Positions 1-9,990 of a stretch of 64,000 nucleotides of DNA are shown here, piece by piece; within the stretch, counting starts at the first letter, position 1, and the number at the start of each line of letters is the position of its first letter. The notes beneath the pieces were generated by a model. It saw only the letters and a list, made by a program, of their open reading frames with translations, did not search any database and had not been told where the DNA came from. The translations under genes and the position numbers were made by a program. Origin of the DNA: Arhodomonas sp051195215 (GTDB lineage: Bacteria > Pseudomonadota > Gammaproteobacteria > Nitrococcales > Nitrococcaceae); contig NZ_JBNAZM010000003.1 in assembly GCF_051195215.1 (NCBI RefSeq), positions 1 through 64,000 on the forward strand, in the 5' to 3' direction.

Positions 1-431
1 CACGGCGCGCCTCGCGCCTTGCCCCATCGGCGCACAGACCGGCTGACGCATGACAATACTTCTGAGAAGATTAGTAAACACTAAGGGCGAAAAGGGGCCA
101 CGAAGGACATAGGAGCTGGAGGGCGTGGCGGTGGTTTCGTAGTCCGAGATCCAAGTATTGGGTTTCAAGTTCCAAATGTGTTCCGCCGTGCCTATGCCAC
201 TGGCGCTGAATCACCCTCAGCGGGTTCGGTTGCTGTCCCTCGGACACTCTTGTGACTGCCCGCTCGGACCGCCCGTCGTTGAACGGTAGGACGGTTGGAG
301 CGACGCGGAACACGCCACGCATCGTCTCACATGGCGTCTGCAAGCCGCTTTTCGGGCCAGCGATGCAGGCGGATAATGCGGATCCGGTGCCACGGATAGA
401 CGTGAATCGCTGGCCGACACGCCGGGCGAAG

Positions 432-527
432 AGATGTCGGCTGCTGAAGGCAGCCAACCTACCGTGGCTCGTTTCCGTGTTTGGGGCTCAAGCCGGGTAG
501 GTCGGCTGCACTTGGCAGCCGACATCT
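432..527. repeat. Inverted repeat, 13-bp arms
   Basis: AGATGTCGGCTGC at 432-444 is exactly complementary to GCAGCCGACATCT at 515-527. The interior holds one copy of a 28-bp direct repeat. A copy of an extragenic repeat family is likely, but no other full copy lies in the window. Confidence 0.5.
464..491 (+). repeat. 28-bp direct repeat, copy A
   Basis: This copy ends in gtgtttggggctcaa and matches 631-658 at 26 of 28 positions. It lies inside the loop of the inverted repeat at 432-527. Confidence 0.55.
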
Positions 528-630
528 CTGCGACGGGTATGTCGGCCAGCGCTGTGCGCTTGCCGACCTGCGGCGACTGTTCAGCGATGTTCATGCACAG
601 CGCGCTTGACCGGCAACGGAGTACCTACGC

Positions 631-658
631 GTGACTCGTTCCCGTGTTTGGGGCTCAA
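631..658 (+). repeat. 28-bp direct repeat, copy B
   Basis: Second copy of the repeat at 464-491, with two mismatches. It immediately precedes the long palindromic element at 721-828. Confidence 0.55.
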
Positions 659-720
659 ATTCCAGACCTCGGGCTGCTCGAGAACGCGCAGCATCGCGGC
701 GTAACCCCAAAGCGGTTCGG

Positions 721-828
721 GATGGGCGGGGCGGACGACGACGGGAGCGCATGCCGCCAGGGAGGGCGGCATACGAGCTTACAGGGATGTACTCACGGCG
801 TCTCCCGTCGTCGTCCACCCCGCCCATC
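721..828. repeat. Extragenic palindromic element, 27-bp inverted arms
   Basis: The arms at 721-747 and 802-828 (inner ends ggacgacgacgggag and ctcccgtcgtcgtcc) are complementary at 26 of 27 positions. The loop contains a smaller hairpin, atgccgcc...ggcggcat, and the string acagggatgtactcacggcg. From memory this core recurs in extragenic palindromes of other halophilic gammaproteobacteria; I could not check that. Confidence 0.6.
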
Positions 829-946
829 CGTAGCAGAGCATTCGAATTACCCGCCCGCATCGCGGTTTGCGGTCATTCGGCGCCCACTACCTGGCCACCC
901 GGGGCTTGGCATTTTCGACACATGGTGTGGCTACGGCGCCGCATAC

Positions 947-977
947 AAAAAAACCCCGGCCTGAGCCGGGGTTTTTT
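947..977. terminator. Bidirectional rho-independent terminator of rpoD
   Basis: A perfect stem, ccccggc-ctga-gccgggg (954-971), is flanked by an A-run at 947-953 and a T-run at 972-977. Read from the minus strand it lies 25 bp after the rpoD stop and ends the operon. The A/T flanks let it work in both directions. Confidence 0.9.
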
Positions 978-1002
978 CAAAGCCGTGCGTCCCGCAGGCG
1001 GC

Positions 1003-2799
<1,797 letters not shown>

Positions 2800-2855
2800 A
2801 ATCCGTCAAGATGTTGGGTGGTGGGGGTATGTATCCGGACGCAACTGAACCGCGC

Positions 2856-2883
2856 ATTATAGCGGGAAACAGGCACTTGACAA
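2856..2883 (-). promoter_or_regulatory. Internal sigma-70 promoter of rpoD
   Basis: Read on the minus strand, TTGTCA (2883-2878) and a perfect TATAAT (2861-2856) are 16 bp apart, in the 108-bp gap between dnaG and rpoD. It allows rpoD transcription independent of the upstream genes. In E. coli the internal rpoD promoter lies within dnaG and is heat-shock controlled; here it is intergenic and looks like sigma-70. Confidence 0.8.
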
Positions 2884-2907
2884 CTACCGTAGGGTAATGG
2901 GTATGAA

Positions 2908-4650
2908 TTAGCGTTGTTTCAATGCCACCCATTCAGCCCATTCGTCGCTTGTCAACTCGCCACGCTGCAATCTTTCGTTCAAGTATTGCAGCCGTTTTTC
3001 GTTCCTCAACGCCCGGATACGCGCGATAGCGTCAGCGAATTCTCGCTCCAGACCTTCTTCGGGCACCATGTGATCCCAGGTCGCCAACCGCCAGAGTGAT
3101 GTCTCGTGGGCGGAATCCCTGAACCGCTCGAGCAAAGCTCCTGCTGTGACATGCGGCTCATTCCGGGTAATTTCAAGCAGTTGTGCGAGCAGTTCCACGC
3201 CCGGCAGCTCCTCCAACCCGGCGAGCTCGCCACTGTAGTCGGCAGCCGCCCCGAGTGCCGGGCGATGCAACAGCAAGGCGATCGCCAGCCTCACGGGGGT
3301 GCGCCGCACCGCCCTCGCGGCGTCCGACGAACGGCGATTTTCCGGAGCACGTTGAGGCGTCGAAACACTGTGATCGCCGTCGATCACCGCCTCAACGTAC
3401 TCGGCATCGAGCTGCGCCAGCCCGGCCAGCCGACCGATCATCATGCGCCGGTAAACGTCGGGGGGCAGGCGCCGCAGCAGTGGCACGGCACGATCCACCA
3501 GGCGCGCCCGCCCGTCCATGCTCGTCATGTCCACCGCTTCGGCAAGGTGGTCGAACAACCAGTCCGACAGCGGCTCGGCCTGCCCGAGAAGCGCCTCGAA
3601 CCCGTCCCGGCCGCGCTCGCGCACCAGGCTGTCCGGGTCCTCGCCCTCCGGCAGGAACAGGAACCGGATCTGGCGGCCGTCGCGCAAGGCCGGCAGGCTA
3701 CTCTCCAGCGCCCGCCACGCCGCCTGGCGGCCGGCCTCGTCCCCGTCGAAGCAGAACACCAGATCGCCGGTGACCCGAAACAGCCGCTCGACCTGGCGCG
3801 TGCCCGTGGACGTGCCCAGCGTCGCGACCGCGCGCGTTAGCCCGAACTGAGCAAGCGCCACCACGTCCATGTAGCCCTCGACCACGACCACATCCGAAGG
3901 ATTGCGGTCGGACTCCAGCACCTCGTAGAGCCCGTAGAGCTCGCTGCCCTTGTGGAAAACCGGCGTTTCCGGGGAGTTGAGGTACTTTGGCTCACCATCG
4001 CCCAGCACCCGACCGCCGAAACCGATGACCCGCCCCCGGCGGTCACGGATCGGGAACATGATGCGGTCGCGAAAGCGGTCGTAACCGCCACCACCCTCCC
4101 GCGTGACCAGCAACCCGGCACGGGCCAGCGTGTCGCGGTCACCGATCTCGCGCAGCAGGTTGTCCCACCCGGGAGGCGCGAACCCCAGACCGAACCGCTT
4201 CGCCATCTCGCCGGTCAGCCCCCGGCGCCGCAGATACCCGACCGCACGCTCGCGATCCGGGTGCTGGCGCAGCCAGCGCTGGTAGAGCTCATTCGCCCGG
4301 GCGAGCACCCGGTAGAGCTCATCCTGCCCCTCGACGCGCGTCTCCCGCGCCTGCTCCGGCACCTCGAGACCCGCCATCTGCGCGAGCGCGGCCACCGCCT
4401 CGCGGAAATCCATCCGGTCGTACTCCATCAGAAACCGGATGGCCGTGCCGTGAGCACCACAACCGAAGCAGTGGTAGAACTGCTTGGTGGGGCTCACCGT
4501 GAACGAGGGGGTTTTCTCGCTGTGGAAAGGGCAGAGCGCGTGATAGTTGGCGCCGCCACGCTTGAGCTGGACGCGCTCGCCGACGACGTCGACGATATCG
4601 ACGCGGGCGAGGAGCTCATCGAGGAACTGATCGGGAATACGACCGGCCAT
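2908..4650 (-). CDS. dnaG: DNA primase
   Basis: Synthesises RNA primers for replication. The 580 residues match the family. The N-terminal CHC2 zinc finger uses C40, H43, C61 and C64. The catalytic core has the Toprim segment VVVVEGYMDVVALAQFG (about 253-269), followed by the FCFDGDEAGR acidic motif. The divergent C-terminal part would bind DnaB helicase. It starts 38 bp downstream of the yqeY-type gene and is cotranscribed with rpsU; rpoD follows. Confidence 0.97.
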   Translation of the reverse strand: MAGRIPDQFLDELLARVDIVDVVGERVQLKRGGANYHALCPFHSEKTPSFTVSPTKQFYHCFGCGAHGTAIRFLMEYDRMDFREAVAALAQMAGLEVPEQARETRVEGQDELYRVLARANELYQRWLRQHPDRERAVGYLRRRGLTGEMAKRFGLGFAPPGWDNLLREIGDRDTLARAGLLVTREGGGGYDRFRDRIMFPIRDRRGRVIGFGGRVLGDGEPKYLNSPETPVFHKGSELYGLYEVLESDRNPSDVVVVEGYMDVVALAQFGLTRAVATLGTSTGTRQVERLFRVTGDLVFCFDGDEAGRQAAWRALESSLPALRDGRQIRFLFLPEGEDPDSLVRERGRDGFEALLGQAEPLSDWLFDHLAEAVDMTSMDGRARLVDRAVPLLRRLPPDVYRRMMIGRLAGLAQLDAEYVEAVIDGDHSVSTPQRAPENRRSSDAARAVRRTPVRLAIALLLHRPALGAAADYSGELAGLEELPGVELLAQLLEITRNEPHVTAGALLERFRDSAHETSLWRLATWDHMVPEEGLEREFADAIARIRALRNEKRLQYLNERLQRGELTSDEWAEWVALKQR

Positions 4651-4688
4651 CGCCTACGGCAACGACCGGCACGCGCGCCGGTCGTCGA

Positions 4689-5138
4689 TCAATCGGAGAG
4701 GCGGGCCTTCACACGCGCGCTCACCGCGCTCATGTCGGCACGCCCCTGAACCTTGGGCTTGAGCACGCCCATCACGCGCCCCATGTCGCGCACCGACGCC
4801 GCACCGGTCTCGGCGACCGCCGCCTCGACCAGGCCGTCGATCTCCGCGTCGGTCAGCGGCTGCGGCAGGAACTCCGCGATGATTTCGAGCTCGGTACGTT
4901 CCTTCTCGGCAAGGTCTTCGCGCCCTGCCTGCTCGTACTGCTCCAGGGCCTCCCGCCGCTGCTTGACCATCTTCGAGAGCACGGCGGTGACATCCGCATC
5001 GGTCAGCTCCGCGCGGCTGTCCACCTCCTGCTGCTTGATGGCCGCCGTGATCATTCGCAGGATGCCCACCCGCGACTTGTCGCCGGCGCGCATCGCCTGT
5101 TTCACGGCATCGGTGATCTCGACCTTGAGTGCGCTCAT
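4689..5138 (-). CDS. GatB/YqeY domain-containing protein
   Basis: A 149-residue, largely helical YqeY-type protein related to the tail domain of the GatB amidotransferase subunit. The conserved GRVMGVLKPKVQGRADM motif lies near the C-terminus, and ADVTAVLSKMVKQRREALEQY is at about 48-68. In GatB this fold helps hold tRNA; the role of the stand-alone protein is not established. Its place between rpsU and dnaG is conserved in many proteobacteria and supports the call. Confidence 0.93.
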   Translation of the reverse strand: MSALKVEITDAVKQAMRAGDKSRVGILRMITAAIKQQEVDSRAELTDADVTAVLSKMVKQRREALEQYEQAGREDLAEKERTELEIIAEFLPQPLTDAEIDGLVEAAVAETGAASVRDMGRVMGVLKPKVQGRADMSAVSARVKARLSD

Positions 5139-5158
5139 TCGACGTGCCGCACCCTCGA

Positions 5159-5371
5159 TCAGTACATGCGCATGCGACGCTGCTCGCGCTGGAGACGCTT
5201 CATATGCCGCTTGACGGCCGCGGCCTGCTTGCGCTTGCGCACCTGGGTCGGCTTCTCGTAAGACTCACGGCGGCGAATCTCGGAGAGCACACCGGCCTTC
5301 TCGCAGGAACGCTTGAAGCGGCGCAGAGCAACCTCGAAGGGCTCGTTCTCGCGGACCTTTACGTGCGGCAT
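5159..5371 (-). CDS. rpsU: 30S ribosomal protein S21
   Basis: Small-subunit protein needed for translation initiation. The 70 residues are strongly basic, starting MPHVKVRENEPFEVALRRFK and ending in an arginine-rich tail. An in-frame ATG exists 13 codons upstream, but I chose the start at 5371 because AAGGAAGGTGA lies just upstream at the right spacing and because the product then has the family's normal N-terminus. First gene of the macromolecular synthesis operon, divergent from tsaD. Confidence 0.97.
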   Translation of the reverse strand: MPHVKVRENEPFEVALRRFKRSCEKAGVLSEIRRRESYEKPTQVRKRKQAAAVKRHMKRLQREQRRMRMY

Positions 5372-5444
5372 GAACCAATCACCTTCCTTAAACTGCTGAA
5401 AGCTGTACAATTGGCCGGCTCACAGGCCGGAGCCAAGGCGCGAT

Positions 5445-5473
5445 AGTCTATACGCGCACTCTGGTAAATGCAA
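5445..5473 (-). promoter_or_regulatory. Putative promoter of the rpsU operon
   Basis: Minus-strand TTGCAT (5473-5468) and TAGACT (5450-5445) are separated by 17 bp. The leader that follows can form a small GC hairpin (ccggc...gccgg, around 5412-5430). The match is moderate. Confidence 0.5.
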
Positions 5474-5513
5474 AAGGCGCCGGCAATTTTTCACTGGACG
5501 AGCGTGACCCGCC

Positions 5514-6545
5514 ATGCCTGTGCTCGGGATCGAGACCTCCTGCGACGAAACCGGCGTCGCCGTCTACGACGGCGCCAGGGGCCTGCTCGCGCACCGTCTG
5601 CACAGCCAGATCGACACCCACGCCCGATACGGCGGCGTCGTCCCCGAGCTCGCCTCGCGCGACCATATACGCAAGCTCGCGCCGCTCATCCGTGAAGCGC
5701 TCACGGACGCCGGCATATCACGCCATGGCCTCGACGGCGTGGCCTACACCCGCGGGCCCGGTCTCGCCGGGGCATTGCTCGTGGGCGCGGCCACTGCACG
5801 CAGCCTCGCCTATGCGCTGGATATCCCCGCCGCGGGCATCCACCACATGGAAGCCCATCTGCTCGCACCGCGTCTGGAGGCGGATCCGCCAGCCTTCCCG
5901 TTCGTCGCCCTACTGGTCTCCGGCGGTCATACCATGCTCGTCCAGGTCGCCGGGGTCGGACGCTACCGCCTGCTTGGTGAGAGTGTAGACGATGCCGCCG
6001 GCGAAGCATTCGACAAGACCGCCAAACTGCTCGGCCTCGGCTACCCGGGCGGCCCCGCCGTGGAGAAAGCGGCGCGTGAGGGTGACCCGAAGCGTTTCCG
6101 CTTCCCCCGCCCGATGACCGACCGCCCCGGGCTCGATTTCAGCTTCAGCGGCCTGAAAACGCATACGCTCAACACTGTCCAGCGCGAGGGCGACGACCCG
6201 CAGACCCGGGCCGACGTGGCCAGAGCCTTCCAGGATGCGGTTATAGACACCCTCGCCATCAAGTGCCGCCGGGCGCTGCAGGCCACCGCTACGCCACGGC
6301 TCGTCATCGCCGGCGGCGTAGGCGCCAACGCCGCCCTGCGCGAACGCCTCGCCGAAGTCGCCGAGGCCCACCACGCCCGCGTGTTCTACCCGCGCCCCGA
6401 ATTCTGCACCGACAACGGCGCCATGGTCGCCTACGCCGGCCACCTGCGGCTCGCCGCCGGCGAGTCCGAGCCCACGGCCTTCGACGTGGCGCCGAGGTGG
6501 GATCTGGAAAGTCTCTCGCCGCCGAGCGGCGAGAGCCGAAAGTAG
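5514..6545 (+). CDS. tsaD: tRNA N6-threonylcarbamoyladenosine transferase TsaD
   Basis: Transfers threonylcarbamoyl from TC-AMP to A37 of ANN-decoding tRNAs, working with TsaB and TsaE in the cytosol. The 343 residues show the family start VLGIETSCDETGVAVYD, the metal-binding histidines in GIHHMEAHLLAP (about 109-120), the nucleotide-binding LLVSGGHTMLVQV, and the late IAGGVGANAALR glycine motif. It is divergent from rpsU, as in many gammaproteobacteria. The gap after it carries an inverted AAGTTGAAAG element. Confidence 0.97.
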   Translation: MPVLGIETSCDETGVAVYDGARGLLAHRLHSQIDTHARYGGVVPELASRDHIRKLAPLIREALTDAGISRHGLDGVAYTRGPGLAGALLVGAATARSLAYALDIPAAGIHHMEAHLLAPRLEADPPAFPFVALLVSGGHTMLVQVAGVGRYRLLGESVDDAAGEAFDKTAKLLGLGYPGGPAVEKAAREGDPKRFRFPRPMTDRPGLDFSFSGLKTHTLNTVQREGDDPQTRADVARAFQDAVIDTLAIKCRRALQATATPRLVIAGGVGANAALRERLAEVAEAHHARVFYPRPEFCTDNGAMVAYAGHLRLAAGESEPTAFDVAPRWDLESLSPPSGESRK

Positions 6546-6711
6546 CAAGTTCAAAGTTGAAAGCGGCGCGCTCTGGGGGAACGGCATACGGTACGACTAA
6601 TGGCAGTTCCCGGGAGCATCGCTTTCGACATGAATGCCGTGGTTATAGGCCCTGCGTCGTACGCAATGGCACAGCCCATGCCGCTTTCAACTTGAACCTT
6701 TCAACTCGCCA
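6537..6711. repeat. Intergenic element with inverted AAGTTGAAAG-type arms (copy 1)
   Basis: The left arm (about 6537-6563) reads gaaagtagcaagttcaaagt, then tgaaagcggc. The right arm (about 6681-6711) is its imperfect inverse, gccgctttcaacttgaacct, then ttcaactcg. The core of about 115 bp has no open frame I believe. The element fills the tsaD-oxidoreductase gap. Confidence 0.6.
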
Positions 6712-6714
6712 CGG

Positions 6715-8130
6715 CTACGGCAGCAGCCGATGCATCCACCGCACCAGCCGCCGTGTGCGGGCGCTGAAAAGCTGTTCGGCGTATAGCGTGTTGGCCGCAC
6801 GACGGTGGATCTGGGCAAGCGTCGGGTAGGCGTGGATGGCAGCCGAGAGGCTGCCGAGCTTCACGCCCGCCTGCATGGCGAGCACGATCTCGTGAAGCAG
6901 CTCACCGCCGTGGGCACCGAGGATGGTCGCCCCCAGTATGCGCCCGCGACAGGTCGTGAGCTGCAGCCGGCCGTGGGGCTCGGCCTCGGCCAACGCCCGG
7001 TCCACTTCGGCGAAGGGAAACTCCAGCACCCGCGCGTCGTCGTAGCGTTCCAGGGCTTCCGAGGCGGCGAGCCCCACCCGGGCGAGCTCCGGGTCGGTAT
7101 AAGTCACCCACGGCACAACCCGGTAATCGGCCCGTTTCGGCACGCGGAACACGGCGTTGGCTATCACGATACCGGCCTGGTACTCGGCCATGTGCGTGAA
7201 CGGATACAGGCCGGTGACGTCACCGCAGGCATAGATGTGGGGTTCACTGGTACGCAGACGGGCATCGACGCCGATGCCGCGGCGGTCGAAACGCACGTTG
7301 GCGGTATTGAGATCGAGCGCCTCGACGTTGGGCGCGCGTCCGGCGGCAACCAGGATGCGATCGACGGTGAGCGGCAAGTGCTCCTCGCCCTGGCGGAGCT
7401 GCAAGGTCACGCCGTCACGATCGCGCTCCACCCGGTCGAGGCGCGCCCCGAGGCGGAAACGAACACCCTCGCGCGCGAGGATCGCGCGCAGCTCCGCGGC
7501 GAACGCCGGCTCCTCCTTTGGCATCACCTCGGCGGCCAGTTCCACCACCGTCACCTGGCTACCCAATCGCTGGAACGCCTGGGCGAGCTCCATGCCCACC
7601 GGCCCCGCACCCACGACCGCGAGGCGCCGGGGTAACTCCCGCAAAGCGAATACGTCCTCGTTGGTGAGATAGCCCGCTTCGGCGAGCCCGGGCACCGGCG
7701 GCGCAACGGGGCGCGACCCCGTGGCGATCACGAAACGTCGCGCGGCAATCCGCTCGCCCTTGACCTGCACCTCGCGCGGGTTGACGAAACGCGCCTCGCC
7801 GAAGAGTACGTCCACGCCGTAGCCACGAAAGCGCTCCGGGTCATCGTGTGCCTGGATGGTATCGATGACCGCCCGAACCCGGTCGCTGACGGCACCCAGA
7901 TCCACCTGCGGCGAGTAGCTCGGCAGACCGAACTCCCCGCCACGGCGCATGAGCTGGGCGACCTGTGCGGAACGGATCAGCGTCTTGCTCGGCACGCAGC
8001 CGTAGTGCAGGCAATCCCCGCCGAGACGCGGTTCGCGCTCCACGAGCGCGACATCGAGGCCGAGCTGCCCGGCCACGCTCGCCGTGACCAGCCCACCGAC
8101 GCCACCGCCGATCACGAGTAGGTCCTTCAT
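6715..8130 (-). CDS. FAD-dependent disulfide oxidoreductase (dihydrolipoamide dehydrogenase / mercuric-reductase-like)
   Basis: Class I pyridine nucleotide-disulfide oxidoreductase of 471 residues. It has an N-terminal FAD-binding GGGVGGLVTASVAG, the redox-active pair C40/C45 in GGDCLHYGCVPSK, the NAD(P)-binding VVGAGPVGMELAQAF, and the second FAD motif YACGDVTGLYPFTH. The C-terminal dimerisation domain has the HAYPTLAQIHRRA region. The catalytic His occurs as IHAYPT, as in mercuric-reductase-like relatives. The substrate cannot be told from sequence. The TVP38-type gene upstream ends 34 bp before this start, a pairing seen elsewhere. Confidence 0.85.
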   Translation of the reverse strand: MKDLLVIGGGVGGLVTASVAGQLGLDVALVEREPRLGGDCLHYGCVPSKTLIRSAQVAQLMRRGGEFGLPSYSPQVDLGAVSDRVRAVIDTIQAHDDPERFRGYGVDVLFGEARFVNPREVQVKGERIAARRFVIATGSRPVAPPVPGLAEAGYLTNEDVFALRELPRRLAVVGAGPVGMELAQAFQRLGSQVTVVELAAEVMPKEEPAFAAELRAILAREGVRFRLGARLDRVERDRDGVTLQLRQGEEHLPLTVDRILVAAGRAPNVEALDLNTANVRFDRRGIGVDARLRTSEPHIYACGDVTGLYPFTHMAEYQAGIVIANAVFRVPKRADYRVVPWVTYTDPELARVGLAASEALERYDDARVLEFPFAEVDRALAEAEPHGRLQLTTCRGRILGATILGAHGGELLHEIVLAMQAGVKLGSLSAAIHAYPTLAQIHRRAANTLYAEQLFSARTRRLVRWMHRLLP

Positions 8131-8164
8131 CCCCCGATCTCCCTTCGACCAACGGCCTGGATCA

Positions 8165-8833
8165 CTAATGCTCCTGCTCCGAAGGCGCCACCCGCCAGCG
8201 CCGCACGAGCCGCGGCAGGAACGCCACCGCGGCGAACACCCCCAACGCGATCAGCACTGCCTGGACCGCACCCTGCCCGCCGGCGACGGCGGTCGCGCCC
8301 GCGTGCCCGATCCAGGCGTAGGCGAGGGCCCCCGGCGCCATGCAAACCAGACTCGCGAGCAGGTAATGCAGCAGCGGTATACGCGTCAGCCCCAAAGCGT
8401 AGTTGAGCAGATTGAAAGGAAATATGGGTACCAGGCGGGTAAACGCGACGAAACGCCAGCCCTCCGCTTCCACGCCATCGATCAATCGCCGCAGGCGCCC
8501 GCCGGTGCGGCGCGCCACCCAGTCCGCGGCCAGGTAACGAGCGGTCACGAACGCGACGGTCGCCCCGACCGTGGCGCCGAGCAGCGCATACGCGGCGCCC
8601 GCCCAGGGGCCGAACAGCACGCCCGCAGCGATGGTGAACACCGACCCCGGCAGAAACACCACCGTCGCCACCGCATACCCGCCCATGAACGCCAGTGGCG
8701 CCCACACGCCCAGCGCATCGAGTCGTGCGCGCAGCACGGTCACGGTGAGCTCGTCGCGATGCCAAAGCGCCAGAGCAATGGCAGCAGCAAGGAGTACGAC
8801 AACGGCGAGGCGCAACGCACGGGATCGGGTCAT
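8165..8833 (-). CDS. TVP38/TMEM64 family membrane protein
   Basis: A 222-residue inner-membrane protein with an N-terminal transmembrane helix and several more hydrophobic segments. The SNARE-associated (DedA-like, VTT) domain is recognisable from PGSVFTIAAGVLFGPWAGAA (about 53-73) and the downstream FTRLVPIFPFNLLNYALGLT. Relatives act in lipid scrambling or membrane homeostasis; the role here is unknown. It is likely cotranscribed with the FAD oxidoreductase. Confidence 0.88.
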   Translation of the reverse strand: MTRSRALRLAVVVLLAAAIALALWHRDELTVTVLRARLDALGVWAPLAFMGGYAVATVVFLPGSVFTIAAGVLFGPWAGAAYALLGATVGATVAFVTARYLAADWVARRTGGRLRRLIDGVEAEGWRFVAFTRLVPIFPFNLLNYALGLTRIPLLHYLLASLVCMAPGALAYAWIGHAGATAVAGGQGAVQAVLIALGVFAAVAFLPRLVRRWRVAPSEQEH

Positions 8834-8866
8834 GCTTTCTCCGGCAAGGCCTGATTCATCGGTCGC

Positions 8867-9706
8867 TCAGTTGACCCGGTCAGTCTGCCGGACGGGCTCG
8901 GCGGGCTGCATCAGTAATAACCACAGGGTCTGCTCGCGGCGGGAGCGGAAACGCCCCAGCCCGATGCGCATCGCCACGTGGCCATCGCGTGGGGCGGCGC
9001 GGTAAGTGCCGAACAGGCGATCCCACCACGGCAGGTTGAAACCGTAGTTGCTGTCCGTCTCCGGCTGCCAGAGGGAATGGTGCACGCGGTGCATGTCGGG
9101 GGTCACCACGATCAGCCGCAGCCAGCGATCCAGGGTATCGGGCAGGCGCAGGTTGGCGTGATTGAACAACGAGGTCGCATTCAGCAACACCTCGAAAGCG
9201 ATCACCGCGGTGACGCTCGCCCCGAGCAACGCCACTACAGCCATCTTGTAAAGCATGGAGACAACGATCTCCAGCGGGTGAAAGCGTACGCCGGTGGTGA
9301 TATCGAACTCCAGATCGCTGTGGTGCACGCGGTGCATCCGCCACAGCCAAGGCAGCCGGTGCATGGCGAGGTGCTGTGCCCATATGGCGAAATCCAGCAC
9401 CAACAACGCGGCGACGAAAGCGACCGCAGCCGGCAATCCGGCCCATCGGAGCAGACCAACGCCGGATGAATCGGCCCACAGAGCAACACCGACGGCTAGC
9501 AGCGGGAAGACGAAGCGCAACACCAGAGCATCGATGGCGAGCATCGCCAGATTCGGCCACCAACGTCCGCGCCGGCGCACGGTCGTCCGGCGCGGGCGCC
9601 CCAGCTCACCGAGCCCGAGCAGGGCGAGCACACCGAGAAACACGCCGAGCCGCAGGCCCGGTTCCTGCTGCACGACCCAGTCGGCAAGCCGAACCGTCTC
9701 CTCCAT
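8867..9706 (-). CDS. Sterol desaturase / fatty acid hydroxylase family protein
   Basis: A 279-residue integral membrane di-iron enzyme of the fatty acid hydroxylase superfamily. The histidine clusters that bind iron are visible: HLAMHR (about 111-116), HRVHH (about 124-128) and DMHRVHHS (about 205-212). Four or more hydrophobic segments lie in the first half. The family hydroxylates or desaturates lipids; bacterial members often have unknown substrates. Transcription runs toward the TVP38 gene, 33 bp away. Confidence 0.88.
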   Translation of the reverse strand: MEETVRLADWVVQQEPGLRLGVFLGVLALLGLGELGRPRRTTVRRRGRWWPNLAMLAIDALVLRFVFPLLAVGVALWADSSGVGLLRWAGLPAAVAFVAALLVLDFAIWAQHLAMHRLPWLWRMHRVHHSDLEFDITTGVRFHPLEIVVSMLYKMAVVALLGASVTAVIAFEVLLNATSLFNHANLRLPDTLDRWLRLIVVTPDMHRVHHSLWQPETDSNYGFNLPWWDRLFGTYRAAPRDGHVAMRIGLGRFRSRREQTLWLLLMQPAEPVRQTDRVN

Positions 9707-9750
9707 GGGCGCTCCTTGGGCGGCTGCTCATCGCGGGGCATAATGGCTTT

Positions 9751-9940
9751 TACTAATCCGATCACAGGTAATGCCACGTGTCAGAGCGCTTGTGCGGTTT
9801 GGCTGCAAGACGCGCGAGCGAAGGCGTGGCGAGGCTCACGTCGAGGGAGCGCAACGCCGCAGCCGGGCCGCACAAGCGCTCCCTTCGGGCGAGCCTGTCG
9901 GGCTCGCTGACACGGGGCATTACCTGTGATCGGATTAGTA
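9751..9940. repeat. 190-bp MITE-like palindromic element upstream of hemB
   Basis: The terminal arms 9751-9784 and 9907-9940 (outer ends TACTAATCCGATCACAGG and CCTGTGATCGGATTAGTA) are complementary with one mismatch over about 33 bp. A second inverted pair, agcgcttgtgcgg (9785-9797) and ccgcacaagcgct (9868-9880), lies inside. The TA at each extreme would fit the target duplication of IS630/Tc1-type elements. It is too short to code for a transposase, and an open frame running through it into hemB is accidental. Confidence 0.75.
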
Positions 9941-9990
9941 TGTTCCCGTGCCGGCATCGGCGCGACAACCATTACCATCGAGTGGAGGTC

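Larger units (their letters stand above)
1..946. other. Gene-free intergenic region downstream of rpoD
   Basis: I find no convincing gene here. The open frames in both directions are short, arginine/serine-rich and have no ribosome binding site or recognisable family. I saw no tRNA, although some gammaproteobacteria carry one after rpoD. The stretch holds several direct and inverted repeats, listed separately, and a piece near 165-180 (caagttccaa) resembling the AAGTTGAAAG-type repeats found farther right. Confidence 0.6.

Noticed and set aside
1..946. tRNA gene downstream of rpoD
   Set aside because: No cloverleaf, no T-loop GTTCRANYC block followed by an acceptor stem could be found on either strand.
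9778..9990. N-terminal extension of hemB
   Set aside because: It reads through the MITE-like palindrome and is unlike any porphobilinogen synthase N-terminus.
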